The notes beneath the pieces are model-generated. The model was not told where the DNA came from. It saw only the letters and a list, made by a program, of their open reading frames with translations, and did no database searches. 48,462 nucleotides of DNA from Lachnospiraceae bacterium. GTDB taxonomy: Bacteria > Bacillota > Clostridia > Lachnospirales > Lachnospiraceae. Position numbers and translations under genes: made by a program. Positions 42,033 to 48,462 of this stretch are shown here, in pieces. The stretch is taken from positions 1-48,462 of the forward strand of contig JAFUTQ010000098.1 of the NCBI GenBank assembly GCA_017484135.1, read 5' to 3'. The stretch's first letter is position 1, and the number at the start of each line of letters is the position of its first letter.

Positions 42033-43559
42033 TTATTCCTCCTCAATTTCAACGATCAGATCGCTGTCATCCGGCAGCGCGTTTTCGTGCACTGTATCCT
42101 TTTCCCGTTTGCGAAGCTCCCAGCGGTATTGAAGTCCCATCATCTGCACTGCGATCAGCGGTGTCAAAGCGACGAGCGCAACAACGCCGAAGGCGTCGGT
42201 CATAAGATTCCCTCCCAGTGCACCGCAGGCTCCGATGCAAAGCGGCAAAAGAAAGGTCGAAGTCATGGGGCCACTGGCAACGCCGCCGGAGTCAAAGGCA
42301 ATTCCGACAAAAATTTTCGGCACAAACCGCGACATGATCAACGCGAGGATATACCCCGGTATCACAATCCACGCAATATGGATTCCTGTTATGACGCGCA
42401 GCATCGACAAACCCACACTGAACGCGACCCCGATGGACAGGCAAACATTCATGGATTTTTCGGAAATCGTGCCGCTCGTGACGTTTTGAACCTGTCTGTT
42501 CAGAATCCGAATCGCAGGCTCGGCTTTGACGATGAAATATCCGATCAGCATACCGATTGGAATCAGCAGCCATTTATAGCCTGACGCTGCAATATCCTGT
42601 CCCAGAGCCTGACCTACGGGAGCAAAGCCCACGTTTACCCCGCAAAGGAACAGAACCAAACCGAAATAGGTATAGAGAAAACCAATCACGATATGTAAAA
42701 ACTGAGTGCGGGAGTGCCGACGGTTTTTGATCTGCAGGATCACATACATCGAAAGAATCGGCAGAACCGAGATCATGACTTCTTTCGCATATTTGGGCAG
42801 TTCCACGGCAAAAGCATGCGCAACATCCTGCATGGTCGATACTGCGGTGAGCTCCGAGGCGGTGTAAACCGCATCCTTCGGACTATATACAAGTCCCAGA
42901 ATCATGACCGCCAGAACCGGTCCGACACTGGAGAGCGCCACGAGACCAAAGCTGTCGTCCGAAGCATTTTTGTCACTTCGCATAGAGGACAAGCCGATCC
43001 CGAGCGCCATGATAAACGGGACGGTAATCGGCCCCGTGGTTACACCGCCGGAATCGAATGCCACTGCAAGAAACTCTTCCGGAATGAAGATGGACAGGAT
43101 CATCAGAACCAAGTACAGTCCCATAAGAAGATATGACAGGTTGATCTTAAAAAGGATCCGCAGAATCGCTGCTGCAAGAAAGAGCCCTACTCCGAGGGCG
43201 ACCGTCAGGATCAGGACAATATTTGGGATCGCCGGAACCTGCTCTGACAACACCTGAAGATCCGGTTCCGCTACGGTAATCAGTATTCCCATCGCGACCC
43301 CGAACAGAATCGTTCCCATGATACTTTTTGATTTTGCAATCTGAACGCCGATCCCCTCGCCCAGCGGTTCCATCGTCATTTCTGCTCCCAGCTGGAACAT
43401 CCCCATGCCTACGACAAGCATGAGTGCGCCCGCCAGAAAAATAACGATGGTTCCGACCTCCAGCGGAACGAGAAAGATGCTGAGAAACAAAACAATTCCG
43501 GTGACCGGCAAAACGGCGGAAAGAGATTCCTGTGTTTTTGATTTCAGTTTTGGATTCAA
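42033..43559 (-). CDS. DUF1538 membrane protein (duplicated permease)
   Basis: A 508-residue integral membrane protein with about 14 spans and two DUF1538 halves. The signature loop occurs twice: VAFDSGGVTTGPITVPFIMA (near 175) and FDSGGVASGPMTSTFLLPL (near 425), each followed by DSFGLVALSSVGP or DAFGVVALVALTP, so the protein is an inverted- or tandem-repeat transporter. The start is TTG 43559 with AAAGGAGG upstream. DUF1538 proteins are uncharacterised and commonly found next to PII-like proteins, as here (three bases apart). Function as an ion or solute channel controlled by the PII-like partner is inferred. Confidence 0.85.
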   Translation of the reverse strand: MNPKLKSKTQESLSAVLPVTGIVLFLSIFLVPLEVGTIVIFLAGALMLVVGMGMFQLGAEMTMEPLGEGIGVQIAKSKSIMGTILFGVAMGILITVAEPDLQVLSEQVPAIPNIVLILTVALGVGLFLAAAILRILFKINLSYLLMGLYLVLMILSIFIPEEFLAVAFDSGGVTTGPITVPFIMALGIGLSSMRSDKNASDDSFGLVALSSVGPVLAVMILGLVYSPKDAVYTASELTAVSTMQDVAHAFAVELPKYAKEVMISVLPILSMYVILQIKNRRHSRTQFLHIVIGFLYTYFGLVLFLCGVNVGFAPVGQALGQDIAASGYKWLLIPIGMLIGYFIVKAEPAIRILNRQVQNVTSGTISEKSMNVCLSIGVAFSVGLSMLRVITGIHIAWIVIPGYILALIMSRFVPKIFVGIAFDSGGVASGPMTSTFLLPLCIGACGALGGNLMTDAFGVVALVALTPLIAVQMMGLQYRWELRKREKDTVHENALPDDSDLIVEIEEE

Positions 43560-43595
43560 ATATGGAAACCTCCTTTCGTCTTTTATATGTTACAT

Positions 43596-44054
43596 TCAGT
43601 CCTCGCAAATCTTGTCGAGGTTACCTGAAACCTTTGCCATAATGCTTTTTAAGATATCCATTTCCTCTTCCGATACTCCCTCGAATATCTTATTGTGAAT
43701 TTCCCCGCGCATCGCTGCAATTTCTTCTGCAACGGGCTTTCCCTTCTCCGTAATCTCATAATTTACATAACGTCGATCATGCCTGTCATGCTCTGATTGG
43801 AGATATCCCTTCTGACAGAGATCGTCCATCGCCATCGATACATGCCCCTTGTGCAGTGACAACTCCCGATATACATCGCTGGAGGTCGCCTTCGGATTTT
43901 TGTAAAGGCAAAACAAAATTTCAATCTCAATCTGTTTCAAATCATATTCTTCCCGGATCGTTCGGAATGTATGATCTGTGTATTTTTTTAATTTTCGACC
44001 CCGAAGTACCGTGTCCATTTCATCATCCATCATCGTGTCCTTTGTTCCGTTCAT
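43596..44054 (-). CDS. MarR-family transcriptional regulator
   Basis: A 152-residue MarR-type winged-helix protein. The DNA-binding part shows LKQIEIEILFCLYKNPKATS, the recognition helix region SSDVYRELSLHKGHVSMAMD and the wing DRHDRRYVNYEITEKG. Flanking helices form the dimer interface. It is the first gene of the operon with DUF1538, PII-like, patatin, MFS and CDF genes. A consensus promoter (44084-44112) and an inverted repeat GTTCAAATTAGAAC between promoter and start suggest autorepression, relieved by an unknown ligand. Confidence 0.88.
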   Translation of the reverse strand: MNGTKDTMMDDEMDTVLRGRKLKKYTDHTFRTIREEYDLKQIEIEILFCLYKNPKATSSDVYRELSLHKGHVSMAMDDLCQKGYLQSEHDRHDRRYVNYEITEKGKPVAEEIAAMRGEIHNKIFEGVSEEEMDILKSIMAKVSGNLDKICED

Positions 44055-44063
44055 TTTTTAACA

Positions 44064-44112
44064 GTTCAAATTAGAACAATTTTATTCTACATAATATTTT
44101 CGTACTTGTCAA
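44064..44112 (-). promoter_or_regulatory. Promoter and MarR-type operator of the six-gene operon
   Basis: Minus strand TTGACA (44107-44112), exactly 17 bp, TAGAAT (44084-44089). Downstream, 44064-44077 reads GTTCAAATTAGAAC on the plus strand, an imperfect dyad (6 of 7 pairs) between the -10 and the ATG. Confidence 0.65.
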
Positions 44113-44126
44113 GAGTGACCGGGGAT

Positions 44127-44273
44127 TTATTTCTGGTGATTAGTGTCCCAAACTCTTTTCGCTACAATCGAGACGGCAACTGCCAGAATTCCCAGAACTA
44201 CTTCCACAAGAACCACATGAAGTCCAATACCGGCGAGCAGCACGGAGCACGCATCGACTATGAAATGAATCAG
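44127..44273 (-). CDS. Possible 48-residue membrane micropeptide coupled to merR
   Basis: A frame of 48 codons overlaps the merR stop (CTGA). It has no ATG: the best starts are CTG 44273 or ATT 44270, with AGAGGAGG seven or ten bases upstream inside the last merR codons. The product is almost wholly hydrophobic, with two helices (FIVDACSVLLAGIGLHVVLV and EVVLGILAVAVSIVAKRVW) and a polar tail. A strong SD with no canonical start, placed exactly at the end of a membrane-bound regulator gene, is suggestive. It may also be chance. Confidence 0.35.
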   Translation of the reverse strand: MIHFIVDACSVLLAGIGLHVVLVEVVLGILAVAVSIVAKRVWDTNHQK

Positions 44274-44998
44274 AACTCAGCCTCCTCTCTTGCCACTTCC
44301 ACACAAAAGCCGTGATGTCCGCAGGATGTGCAGGTCAGCTTGCGTGTGGACGGCGTATGTCTCGCCCAGAATGCTTCTTTCTTCGACGGACAAAATACGG
44401 TATGGCACTGTGGGCAGATGTATGCCACACGCGCAAAATAATAGCGTGTCACCCAGATTGCATAGGGCACGGCAATTACCAGCCAGAGCAGAAACAGCCA
44501 CCAAAAGCCCTTCGTGATCCACAAAATGATGGACGACCACTGCAGGATCCCGATTGGGATACCGGTAATCAGCAGATTTTTGTGCACCTTTTTGAGTTTG
44601 TCTTTGTTTGTCATCGTATACGCTATGTCACCTATGGTTTCGAAGGAGAAATGCTCCGCATCCTTCAGCTCCCGCTTCATGGCTTCCAGCTTCTCCAGCT
44701 TCGTCTGACGTGCGCCGATTTCGTCTCGGAGCGTCTGCTCCTGCTGTTCTAATAAAAGTGCAATCACGCTGCCGGGATCCTCCTCGGAGAGTAACTGGGA
44801 AATGGAGTCAATCGGCAGTCCAAGCTCCCTCAGAAAACATATGATCTTCATGCGCTTCAGATCATCCTCTGAATACAGCCGCCTTCCTCCCTCGGAAAGC
44901 TCCGCCGGGACAAGAATGCCGCGGGTATCATAATACTGAACCGTCCTCACCGTCACTCCACAAAGCTTTGCTATTTCTCCTGTCGTATATTTTGACAT
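44270..44998 (-). CDS. Membrane-bound MerR-family regulator with zinc ribbon
   Basis: A 242-residue regulator. Residues 1-70 are a MerR winged helix (YTTGEIAKLCGVTVRTVQYY, then SEGGRRLYSEDDLKRM). A coiled coil (75-120) precedes two membrane spans (about 140-185, NLLITGIPIGILQWSSIILW and WWLFLLWLVIAVPYAIWV) and a C-terminal zinc ribbon (CPQC near 195 and CTSC near 223). One-component regulators tethered to the membrane are unusual. Its promoter has the 19-bp spacer and central dyad that MerR proteins recognise, so autoregulation is likely. AAGGAGG precedes the ATG. The signal is not evident. Confidence 0.85.
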   Translation of the reverse strand: MSKYTTGEIAKLCGVTVRTVQYYDTRGILVPAELSEGGRRLYSEDDLKRMKIICFLRELGLPIDSISQLLSEEDPGSVIALLLEQQEQTLRDEIGARQTKLEKLEAMKRELKDAEHFSFETIGDIAYTMTNKDKLKKVHKNLLITGIPIGILQWSSIILWITKGFWWLFLLWLVIAVPYAIWVTRYYFARVAYICPQCHTVFCPSKKEAFWARHTPSTRKLTCTSCGHHGFCVEVAREEAEF

Positions 44999-45020
44999 AG
45001 CTTTTCACCTCCTTGCGCCA

Positions 45021-45051
45021 AGAATAGCTTATAACGCAGCGTCACAAGCAA
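45021..45051 (-). promoter_or_regulatory. MerR-type promoter with 19-bp spacer and dyad
   Basis: Minus strand TTGCTT (45046-45051), 19-bp spacer, TATTCT (45021-45026). The spacer contains TGACGC-T-GCGTTA (45032-45044), an imperfect dyad centred in it, the classic layout for activation by DNA distortion. Confidence 0.6.
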
Positions 45052-45088
45052 GCCCTGACGCAGGGGGATTTTTTCAAAACAATTGGAT

Positions 45089-45697
45089 TCATGAATTTAC
45101 TTTTCCAAAATGTCTATATGCCAACACGCCTATCGGAAAGAAGTAGACGCACCAAACGAGTAGTGCAATCGTGCCTCCGTCCCCGGCTTCTCCGCTTGCC
45201 ATACCTGTGAACACTCCCGTCATCGGCATGACAAAGCAGCTAATAAAGAAAACGCCGTGTATCATCATCAGGTATTTGAGCCACCTGTCCACCATATTCT
45301 CTGCCTGAATGGACAGACCGATAAAAAACGTAGAAAGCGCCATCATGCCGTAGCCAAGTAAATCATAATTGAAGAGCAAGCCGCCTCGCTGATAATCTAA
45401 AATTCGTGCAGCTTGCTCATTCAAGTCCTCCAATCGGACGCTCGTCGTCTGTGCATAATAGACCAAGAGAATCAATCCTGCATAGATGGCGGCAAAAACA
45501 ACGCCGATATTGGCGGAAACCCGTCGATTTTCGCAGCTCTCATGTTGAAATCCCACTGCCATCATAACGTATCCCAGAGGCAAAAGCATACACACAAGGT
45601 ATGAGCCAAAGGAGAAACCAATGATCATGCATACGGCAAAAAGAAACACCGTGATTGTGACTATCACAGCGCCGATTCTGGAAATTGTTCTGTTCAT
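45089..45697 (-). CDS. Six-span membrane protein of unknown function
   Basis: A 202-residue protein with about six membrane helices (AVIVTITVFLFAVCMIIGFS, SYLVCMLLPLGYVMMAVGF, IGVVFAAIYAGLILLVYYA, LLGYGMMALSTFFIGLSI, LMMIHGVFFISCFVMPMTG, TIALLVWCVYFFPIGVLAY). The loop RLEDLNEQAARILDYQRG is the only charged stretch. No family motif is recognised. ATG 45697 has TTGAGGAGG upstream. It lies before the membrane-bound MerR gene, which has its own promoter, so a functional link is possible but unproven. The IS element inserted about 90 bases upstream may have cut its control region. Confidence 0.7.
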   Translation of the reverse strand: MNRTISRIGAVIVTITVFLFAVCMIIGFSFGSYLVCMLLPLGYVMMAVGFQHESCENRRVSANIGVVFAAIYAGLILLVYYAQTTSVRLEDLNEQAARILDYQRGGLLFNYDLLGYGMMALSTFFIGLSIQAENMVDRWLKYLMMIHGVFFISCFVMPMTGVFTGMASGEAGDGGTIALLVWCVYFFPIGVLAYRHFGKVNS

Positions 45698-45786
45698 TCG
45701 TTATACCTCCTCAAATCCACAGTCCTTTTTGAAAATCTTATATATTCTTGACCAGTTTCTTTTTAAGGTGGATATGCTAAAATTTA

Positions 45787-45814
45787 ACCCAGTGTACTGA
45801 CATGTTGATATTTA
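45787..45814 (+). repeat. Left terminal inverted repeat of the IS630 element
   Basis: AGTGTACTGACATG followed by TTGATATTTA; matches the complement of 47046-47074 with three or four changes. Confidence 0.65.
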
Positions 45815-45878
45815 GTTAAATATTTCTGGCTATCATTGCCGTTTTATGGTACAATAAAAGAAACGGCGGTGATTTCCT

Positions 45879-46388
45879 ATGGCAAGACCAAAAAAGTATA
45901 AAATCGAACTTACGGATGATGAATTAAAATACTTAAAATCTGTCATCCGAAAAAATAAAACATCAAAAACAATTCGATGCAGATGCCAGATCATTATTGA
46001 TCTGGATGAGGCTCACGGAAAAGTTTTGACCCATGAACAGTCTGCCAAATCCAATGGTGTATGTCTGGCAACTGTGACCAATACCGTGAAAAAATATTCC
46101 GAGGGTGGTATTGATGCAGTAACTGAGTTTAAACGTAATATCAATTCTGATAATGCAAGGCGTGTACTTGATGGACGTGCTGAAGCACGTATCATCGAAC
46201 TAGCCTGCGGTCCGGTGCCGGAAGGACATTCAAGATGGACCATTCGGTTGTTGGAAGAGAAATCAAGAATCATTCTTGATACCCCTGTCAGCCGTGAGGC
46301 GATCCGGAGAGCATTAAAAAAAACAAACTTCGACCTCACAAAAACGACTACTGGTGCATCCCCACAAAGGAAGATGCGGAATTTATAG
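45879..46388 (+). CDS. IS630 transposase, N-terminal frame (OrfA)
   Basis: A 169-residue frame holding the DNA-binding half: a helix-turn-helix with THEQSAKSNGVCLATVTNTV and VKKYSEGGIDAV, then PEGHSRWTIRLLEEKS and SREAIRRALKK. An A8 run at 46316-46323 (TTA AAA AAA ACA) lies at the switch point. A -1 shift there gives ALKKNKLRPHKNDYWCIPTK, the normal IS630 continuation, and enters the second frame for a fused transposase of about 383 residues. The unshifted frame ends in non-homologous residues. The ribosome binding site is weak (GGCGGTG). Confidence 0.8.
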   Translation: MARPKKYKIELTDDELKYLKSVIRKNKTSKTIRCRCQIIIDLDEAHGKVLTHEQSAKSNGVCLATVTNTVKKYSEGGIDAVTEFKRNINSDNARRVLDGRAEARIIELACGPVPEGHSRWTIRLLEEKSRIILDTPVSREAIRRALKKTNFDLTKTTTGASPQRKMRNL

Positions 46389-46393
46389 CATGT

Positions 46394-47029
46394 ATGGAAG
46401 ATGTTCTTGATGTATATGAACTCCCATACGCTCCTGAAAGACCGGTTGTCTGTATGGACGAAAAGCCTTATCAGTTATTGGACGACGCAAGGGAACCACT
46501 GCCTATGCGCCCGGGCGATAATCAGAAAATAGATTCTGAATATGTCAGGAATGGCACCTGCAGTATATTTGCTTTTGTCGAACCACTTGGCGGTGCCCAT
46601 CATGTCAGCGTACGAGAACATCGTACTGCCTTTGACTGGGCAGAAGAGATAAGATATCTCGTAGATGTCATGTATCCGGATGCGGAAAAGATAATTCTTG
46701 TAATGGATAACCTCAACACCCATAAACCAGCGTCCCTGTACAAAAGGTATCCGGCAGATGAGGCGAGAAGGATTATTAAGCGTCTGGAAATCCACTATAC
46801 ACCCAAGCACGGAAGCTGGCTTGACATCGCAGAAATAGAACTTAATGTAATGACCAGACAATGTTTGTCACGAAGGATTGAAAGTATTGAAAGTCTTCGT
46901 GAAGAGTTAGCTGCGTGGGAGGTCGAACGCAATACAGTCGCCGCAAAAGTTAATTGGCAGTTCCGAACTACCGATGCCAGAGTGAAGTTGAATTCATTGT
47001 ATCCTAAGTTTACAACAGCTTTCGAATAG
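46394..47029 (+). CDS. IS630 transposase, catalytic frame (OrfB)
   Basis: The -1 frame is open from the A8 slip (46322) to 47029. It carries the catalytic triad of the DDE superfamily: Asp in VVCMDEKPYQLL, Asp in IILVMDNLNTHKPASLY and Glu in HGSWLDIAEIELNVMTRQ. It cuts and joins the element ends at TA targets. The in-frame ATG at 46394 has no good ribosome binding site, so expression through frameshifting is more likely than independent translation. All key residues are intact, so the element may still be active. Confidence 0.85.
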   Translation: MEDVLDVYELPYAPERPVVCMDEKPYQLLDDAREPLPMRPGDNQKIDSEYVRNGTCSIFAFVEPLGGAHHVSVREHRTAFDWAEEIRYLVDVMYPDAEKIILVMDNLNTHKPASLYKRYPADEARRIIKRLEIHYTPKHGSWLDIAEIELNVMTRQCLSRRIESIESLREELAAWEVERNTVAAKVNWQFRTTDARVKLNSLYPKFTTAFE

Positions 47030-47045
47030 GAAGTTGTTGTAATGA

Positions 47046-47074
47046 TAAATATGAACGTGTCATTACACTAGGCT
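47046..47074 (-). repeat. Right terminal inverted repeat of the IS630 element
   Basis: Its complement reads AGCCTAGTGTAATGACACG, then TTCATATTTA. A TA follows at 47075-47076, which doubles as part of the stop codon of the neighbouring toxin remnant. Confidence 0.6.
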
Positions 47075-47196
47075 TATGATTCGCTCTCACCAAAAAGAAT
47101 TTTAAGATAGTCACTCTTTGATACTTCCAATACTCCGTCCCACACATCATCCATGTTTCTCTGCGCAGCAGGGGTGTAACGAATCTTGTACCTCAT
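47074..47196 (-). pseudogene. Truncated RelE/ParE-type toxin at the IS edge
   Basis: A 40-residue frame from ATG 47196. MRYKIRYTPAAQRNMDDVWD is the standard start of ParE/RelE-superfamily toxins, which are about 95-105 residues long. After GVLEVSKSDYLKIL it departs from the family and stops at the IS630 border. The remaining two thirds are not found on the far side of the IS, so the loss preceded or accompanied the insertion. No antitoxin frame is seen ahead; a 14-bp palindrome at 47267-47280 could be its old operator. Non-functional. Confidence 0.5.
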
Positions 47197-47566
47197 CCGT
47201 CGTACAGCAATAATTGATTGCCAGTTGTCTGCATAATATCTCTTTCCATTTCATTCTCCCTTGCAAATTAGAATTCTAATGTCCCTATTTTAACAGATAT
47301 TTTTAACAGTTACAAGGTATTATAGAATTCCTCTACAACCCTTGAAAACACTAAATTTATTGACAACAACTCACCTTTTCATACCACATCATATTATATC
47401 CGTTCAAGGTCTTTTCCGAATTCTCGCAAGGGAAAAAACAAGGGAAAGAAAATACGATAACATCAAATAACACAATATAATTTGATGGTCGGAATTAAAG
47501 ATATGCTCATATACAAAAACGCAAAAATAATCATTGTATGACGAGTAACATGAAAGGGCGGATAAA
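47197..47566. other. AT-rich stretch without a gene
   Basis: No convincing gene in 370 bp. It contains the perfect palindrome ATTAGAATTCTAAT (47267-47280) and a TATAAT (47476-47481) without a clear -35 that might serve the next gene. The lower G+C marks the start of an accessory segment. Confidence 0.4.
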
Positions 47567-47815
47567 ATGAGAATGATATATGCAACATACAACGCACAAT
47601 ATAACAGTATAGATGCGAACTTTTATGAGGGATATATACTGAGGATTGACTGCAATAAAGCAGAGGATGGATTACAAACACCACCGAACTCACAATGTGC
47701 TCTTAATGCACTTGCCATTGATGCTCCACTAGATTATGCAAGAGTGGTACTGAACAATGAAATGGCTGATTGGGTATGGGTGCAAGATAATTTGTTTACC
47801 CTGCCAAATTCTTAA
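47567..47815 (+). CDS. DUF6061-like small hypothetical protein
   Basis: An 82-residue protein with AAAGGGCGG before ATG 47567. The end CALNALAIDAPLDYARVVLN followed by NEMADWV resembles the closing region of the clostridial DUF6061 family (D-x-LIYN-x-PLEYA-x-LVLSG), and the start IYATYNAQYNSIDANFYEGY matches its strand-rich beginning. I base this on recall and cannot test it. Members are common on mobile elements. No catalytic motif is seen, and the neighbours give no functional hint. Confidence 0.5.
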   Translation: MRMIYATYNAQYNSIDANFYEGYILRIDCNKAEDGLQTPPNSQCALNALAIDAPLDYARVVLNNEMADWVWVQDNLFTLPNS

Positions 47816-47889
47816 AACGCAATAGTACCTAAGATAATTAAACGGCTCTATGCTCTATCACAAAAATGACAAATAAAAAGAAAAATGTA

Positions 47890-47918
47890 TTGAATAAAGC
47901 TTTGAACAGTGTTATACT
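47890..47918 (+). promoter_or_regulatory. Antitoxin RNA promoter
   Basis: TTGAAT (47890-47895), exactly 17 bp, TATACT (47913-47918): a strong promoter with no reading frame downstream, as expected for a regulatory RNA. Confidence 0.75.
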
Positions 47919-47928
47919 TTGAGATAGG

Positions 47929-47954
47929 AAAAGCACCCACTCCAAAGTGGATGC
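47929..47954 (-). terminator. Terminator of the toxin mRNA
   Basis: On the minus strand GCATCCACT-TTGG-AGTGGGTGC followed by TTTTCC. It would give the toxin mRNA a 3' untranslated region of about 90 nt spanning the antitoxin gene. Confidence 0.6.
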
Positions 47955-47987
47955 TCCCGACAGTGGTTTATGCTCTCATAGAGAGCC

Positions 47988-48022
47988 GCCTCTCCCGTTT
48001 GCAGACAGGAGAGGCATTTTTA
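47988..48022 (+). terminator. Terminator of the antitoxin RNA
   Basis: GCCTCTCC (47988-47995) pairs with GGAGAGGC (48008-48015), then ATTTTTATTT. Confidence 0.8.
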
Positions 48023-48139
48023 TTTGTGCTTATTATTTCTCTTGTCGAGAAAGTTCAGCAACGCAATTAACAGCATACCGAGCGATATCAGCAAGCCGAT
48101 CACTCCCAGCACAACCATAATGATTTCATAGACTGTCAT
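48020..48139 (-). CDS. Holin-like type I toxin (39 residues)
   Basis: A 39-residue membrane peptide: a short start MTVYEIIMVV, one hydrophobic helix (LGVIGLLISLGMLLIALLNF) and a basic tail DKRNNKHK. This is the classic small holin-like toxin of Firmicutes (Hol_Tox-like), related in build to TxpA and Fst, which inserts into the membrane and stops growth. AAGGGAGG lies eight bases before ATG 48139. Its promoter (48246-48274) leaves a roughly 100-nt leader with two regions that match the start of the antisense RNA. The stop overlaps the antitoxin terminator. Confidence 0.85.
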   Translation of the reverse strand: MTVYEIIMVVLGVIGLLISLGMLLIALLNFLDKRNNKHK

Positions 48140-48245
48140 ACACGCCACCTCCCTTCCTATGTATTCCGGCAAGCCGGTCAATTGGCTCGGGAGGCTACCA
48201 CCCTGTCATGGGTACTTTTCCTTGTGCAAATTCATGCACAAAGAT

Positions 48246-48274
48246 AGACTAACATTATTTGCTATATTTTTCAA
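48246..48274 (-). promoter_or_regulatory. Toxin promoter
   Basis: Minus strand TTGAAA (48269-48274), exactly 17 bp, TAGTCT (48246-48251). The RNA would start near 48239 with the hairpin TTGTGC/GCACAA, which could shield its 5' end. Confidence 0.65.
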
Positions 48275-48423
48275 TAAGAACTTGCCTTTATTGCTAACAA
48301 AAAGGTACTACGATTATTTATATTCGCAGCACCTTATCACTATATCCTGATTCCGTGGATCTAATCCCGCTTATTCATCGTTAAAACCGCCATTACAAGG
48401 GCTTTACAGCAACTTGACATTGA

Positions 48424-48462
48424 TTATATCTTTTCACCCATTGGGTTATACAGAATATTCAT
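48424..48462 (-). other. Possible 3' end of a gene entering from beyond the window
   Basis: One minus-strand frame is open from the window edge to TAA at 48424 (MNILYNPMGEKI). Twelve residues are too few to identify; the frame could be chance. Confidence 0.2.

Larger units (their letters stand above)
45787..47074 (+). mobile_element. IS630-family insertion sequence
   Basis: About 1288 bp bounded by imperfect inverted repeats: left 45787-45814 (ACCC AGTGTACTGACATG...) and right 47046-47074, whose complement reads AGTGTAATGACACGTTCATA. About 20 of 23 core bases match. TA dinucleotides at 45785-45786 and 47075-47076 flank it, matching the TA target duplication of IS630/Tc1 elements. It carries one transposase split in two frames. 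The exact ends are inferred and could be off by a base or two, since the left terminus is one base shorter than the right. Confidence 0.75.
47925..48022 (+). ncRNA. Type I antitoxin RNA, antisense to the holin-like toxin mRNA
   Basis: A transcript of about 98 nt from near 47925 to the terminator at 47988-48022. It overlaps the last codon and the whole 3' untranslated region of the toxin mRNA. It begins with AGGAAAAGCACCCA and a small hairpin (GCACCCACT/AGTGGATGC). The arrangement, two converging transcripts overlapping at their 3' ends, is that of TxpA/RatA and BsrG/SR4. Pairing would promote degradation or block translation of the toxin mRNA. Confidence 0.7.

Noticed and set aside
41094-42584. 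A 496-codon plus-strand frame opposite the PII-like and DUF1538 genes
   Set aside because: It is the mirror of two well-supported genes, has no ribosome binding site, and its product lacks any domain pattern.

Overview
The window looks like a chromosomal segment of a Clostridia member, most likely a Lachnospiraceae gut bacterium. The reasons are the mid-range G+C, strong AGGAGG ribosome binding sites with frequent TTG and GTG starts, the gene order relA - MBL hydrolase - hemZ - hisS - aspS, secreted proteins with Listeria-Bacteroides and cell-wall-binding repeats, and a holin-like type I toxin. The species cannot be named from sequence alone.

Layout. 1-3.5 kb: a shortened BspA-type leucine-rich-repeat surface protein divergent from a small XRE regulator, a 534-residue protein with a DUF3846-like tail, and a frameshifted DUF445 gene. 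3.7-12.8 kb: signalling. A membrane HD-GYP protein with a two-component-type propeller sensor converges on two tandem hybrid histidine kinases, the second with a duplicated sensor unit. 12.9-19.8 kb: a compact Tad/Flp-like pilus operon (minus strand) with a pilin-like micropeptide, CpaF-type ATPase, TadB/C-type platform, TadE-like protein, two further micropeptides, two anchored proteins and a large secreted repeat protein. Four of its small products share one N-terminal motif.

20.2-28.9 kb: housekeeping operon relA-MBL-hemZ-hisS-aspS, with a divergent DUF3783 gene and a small membrane-anchored protein. 29-33.4 kb: a secreted papain-family protease with Ig-like and cell-wall-binding repeats, tRNA-Gly(GCC) with its own promoter and terminator, and a transglutaminase-like lipoprotein. 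33.6-35.6 kb: a Fur/Zur-type regulator with a metal ABC transporter lacking its binding protein. 35.8-38 kb: a DUF5721-like protein and a subtilisin-like protease. 38.1-44.1 kb: an apparent six-gene operon marR - DUF1538 permease - double PII-like protein - patatin - MFS - CDF, under a MarR-type promoter. 44.1-45.7 kb: a membrane-bound MerR regulator on a 19-bp-spacer promoter, a possible coupled micropeptide, and a six-span membrane protein.

45.8-48.5 kb is more AT-rich and accessory: an IS630-type element using a frameshift, a truncated ParE-like toxin at its edge, a DUF6061-like ORF, and a complete type I toxin-antitoxin locus whose toxin mRNA ends could pair with each other.

Two signals are not explained by ordinary annotation. 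One is a family of nested-hairpin intergenic elements (19948-20130, 35632-35776 and a reduced copy at 6931-6977) whose core is conserved while stems change in a compensatory way and whose outer arms are locus-specific but still complementary. The other is the shared M-x-x-I-x-x-x-Y-G start of four small pilus-operon proteins.
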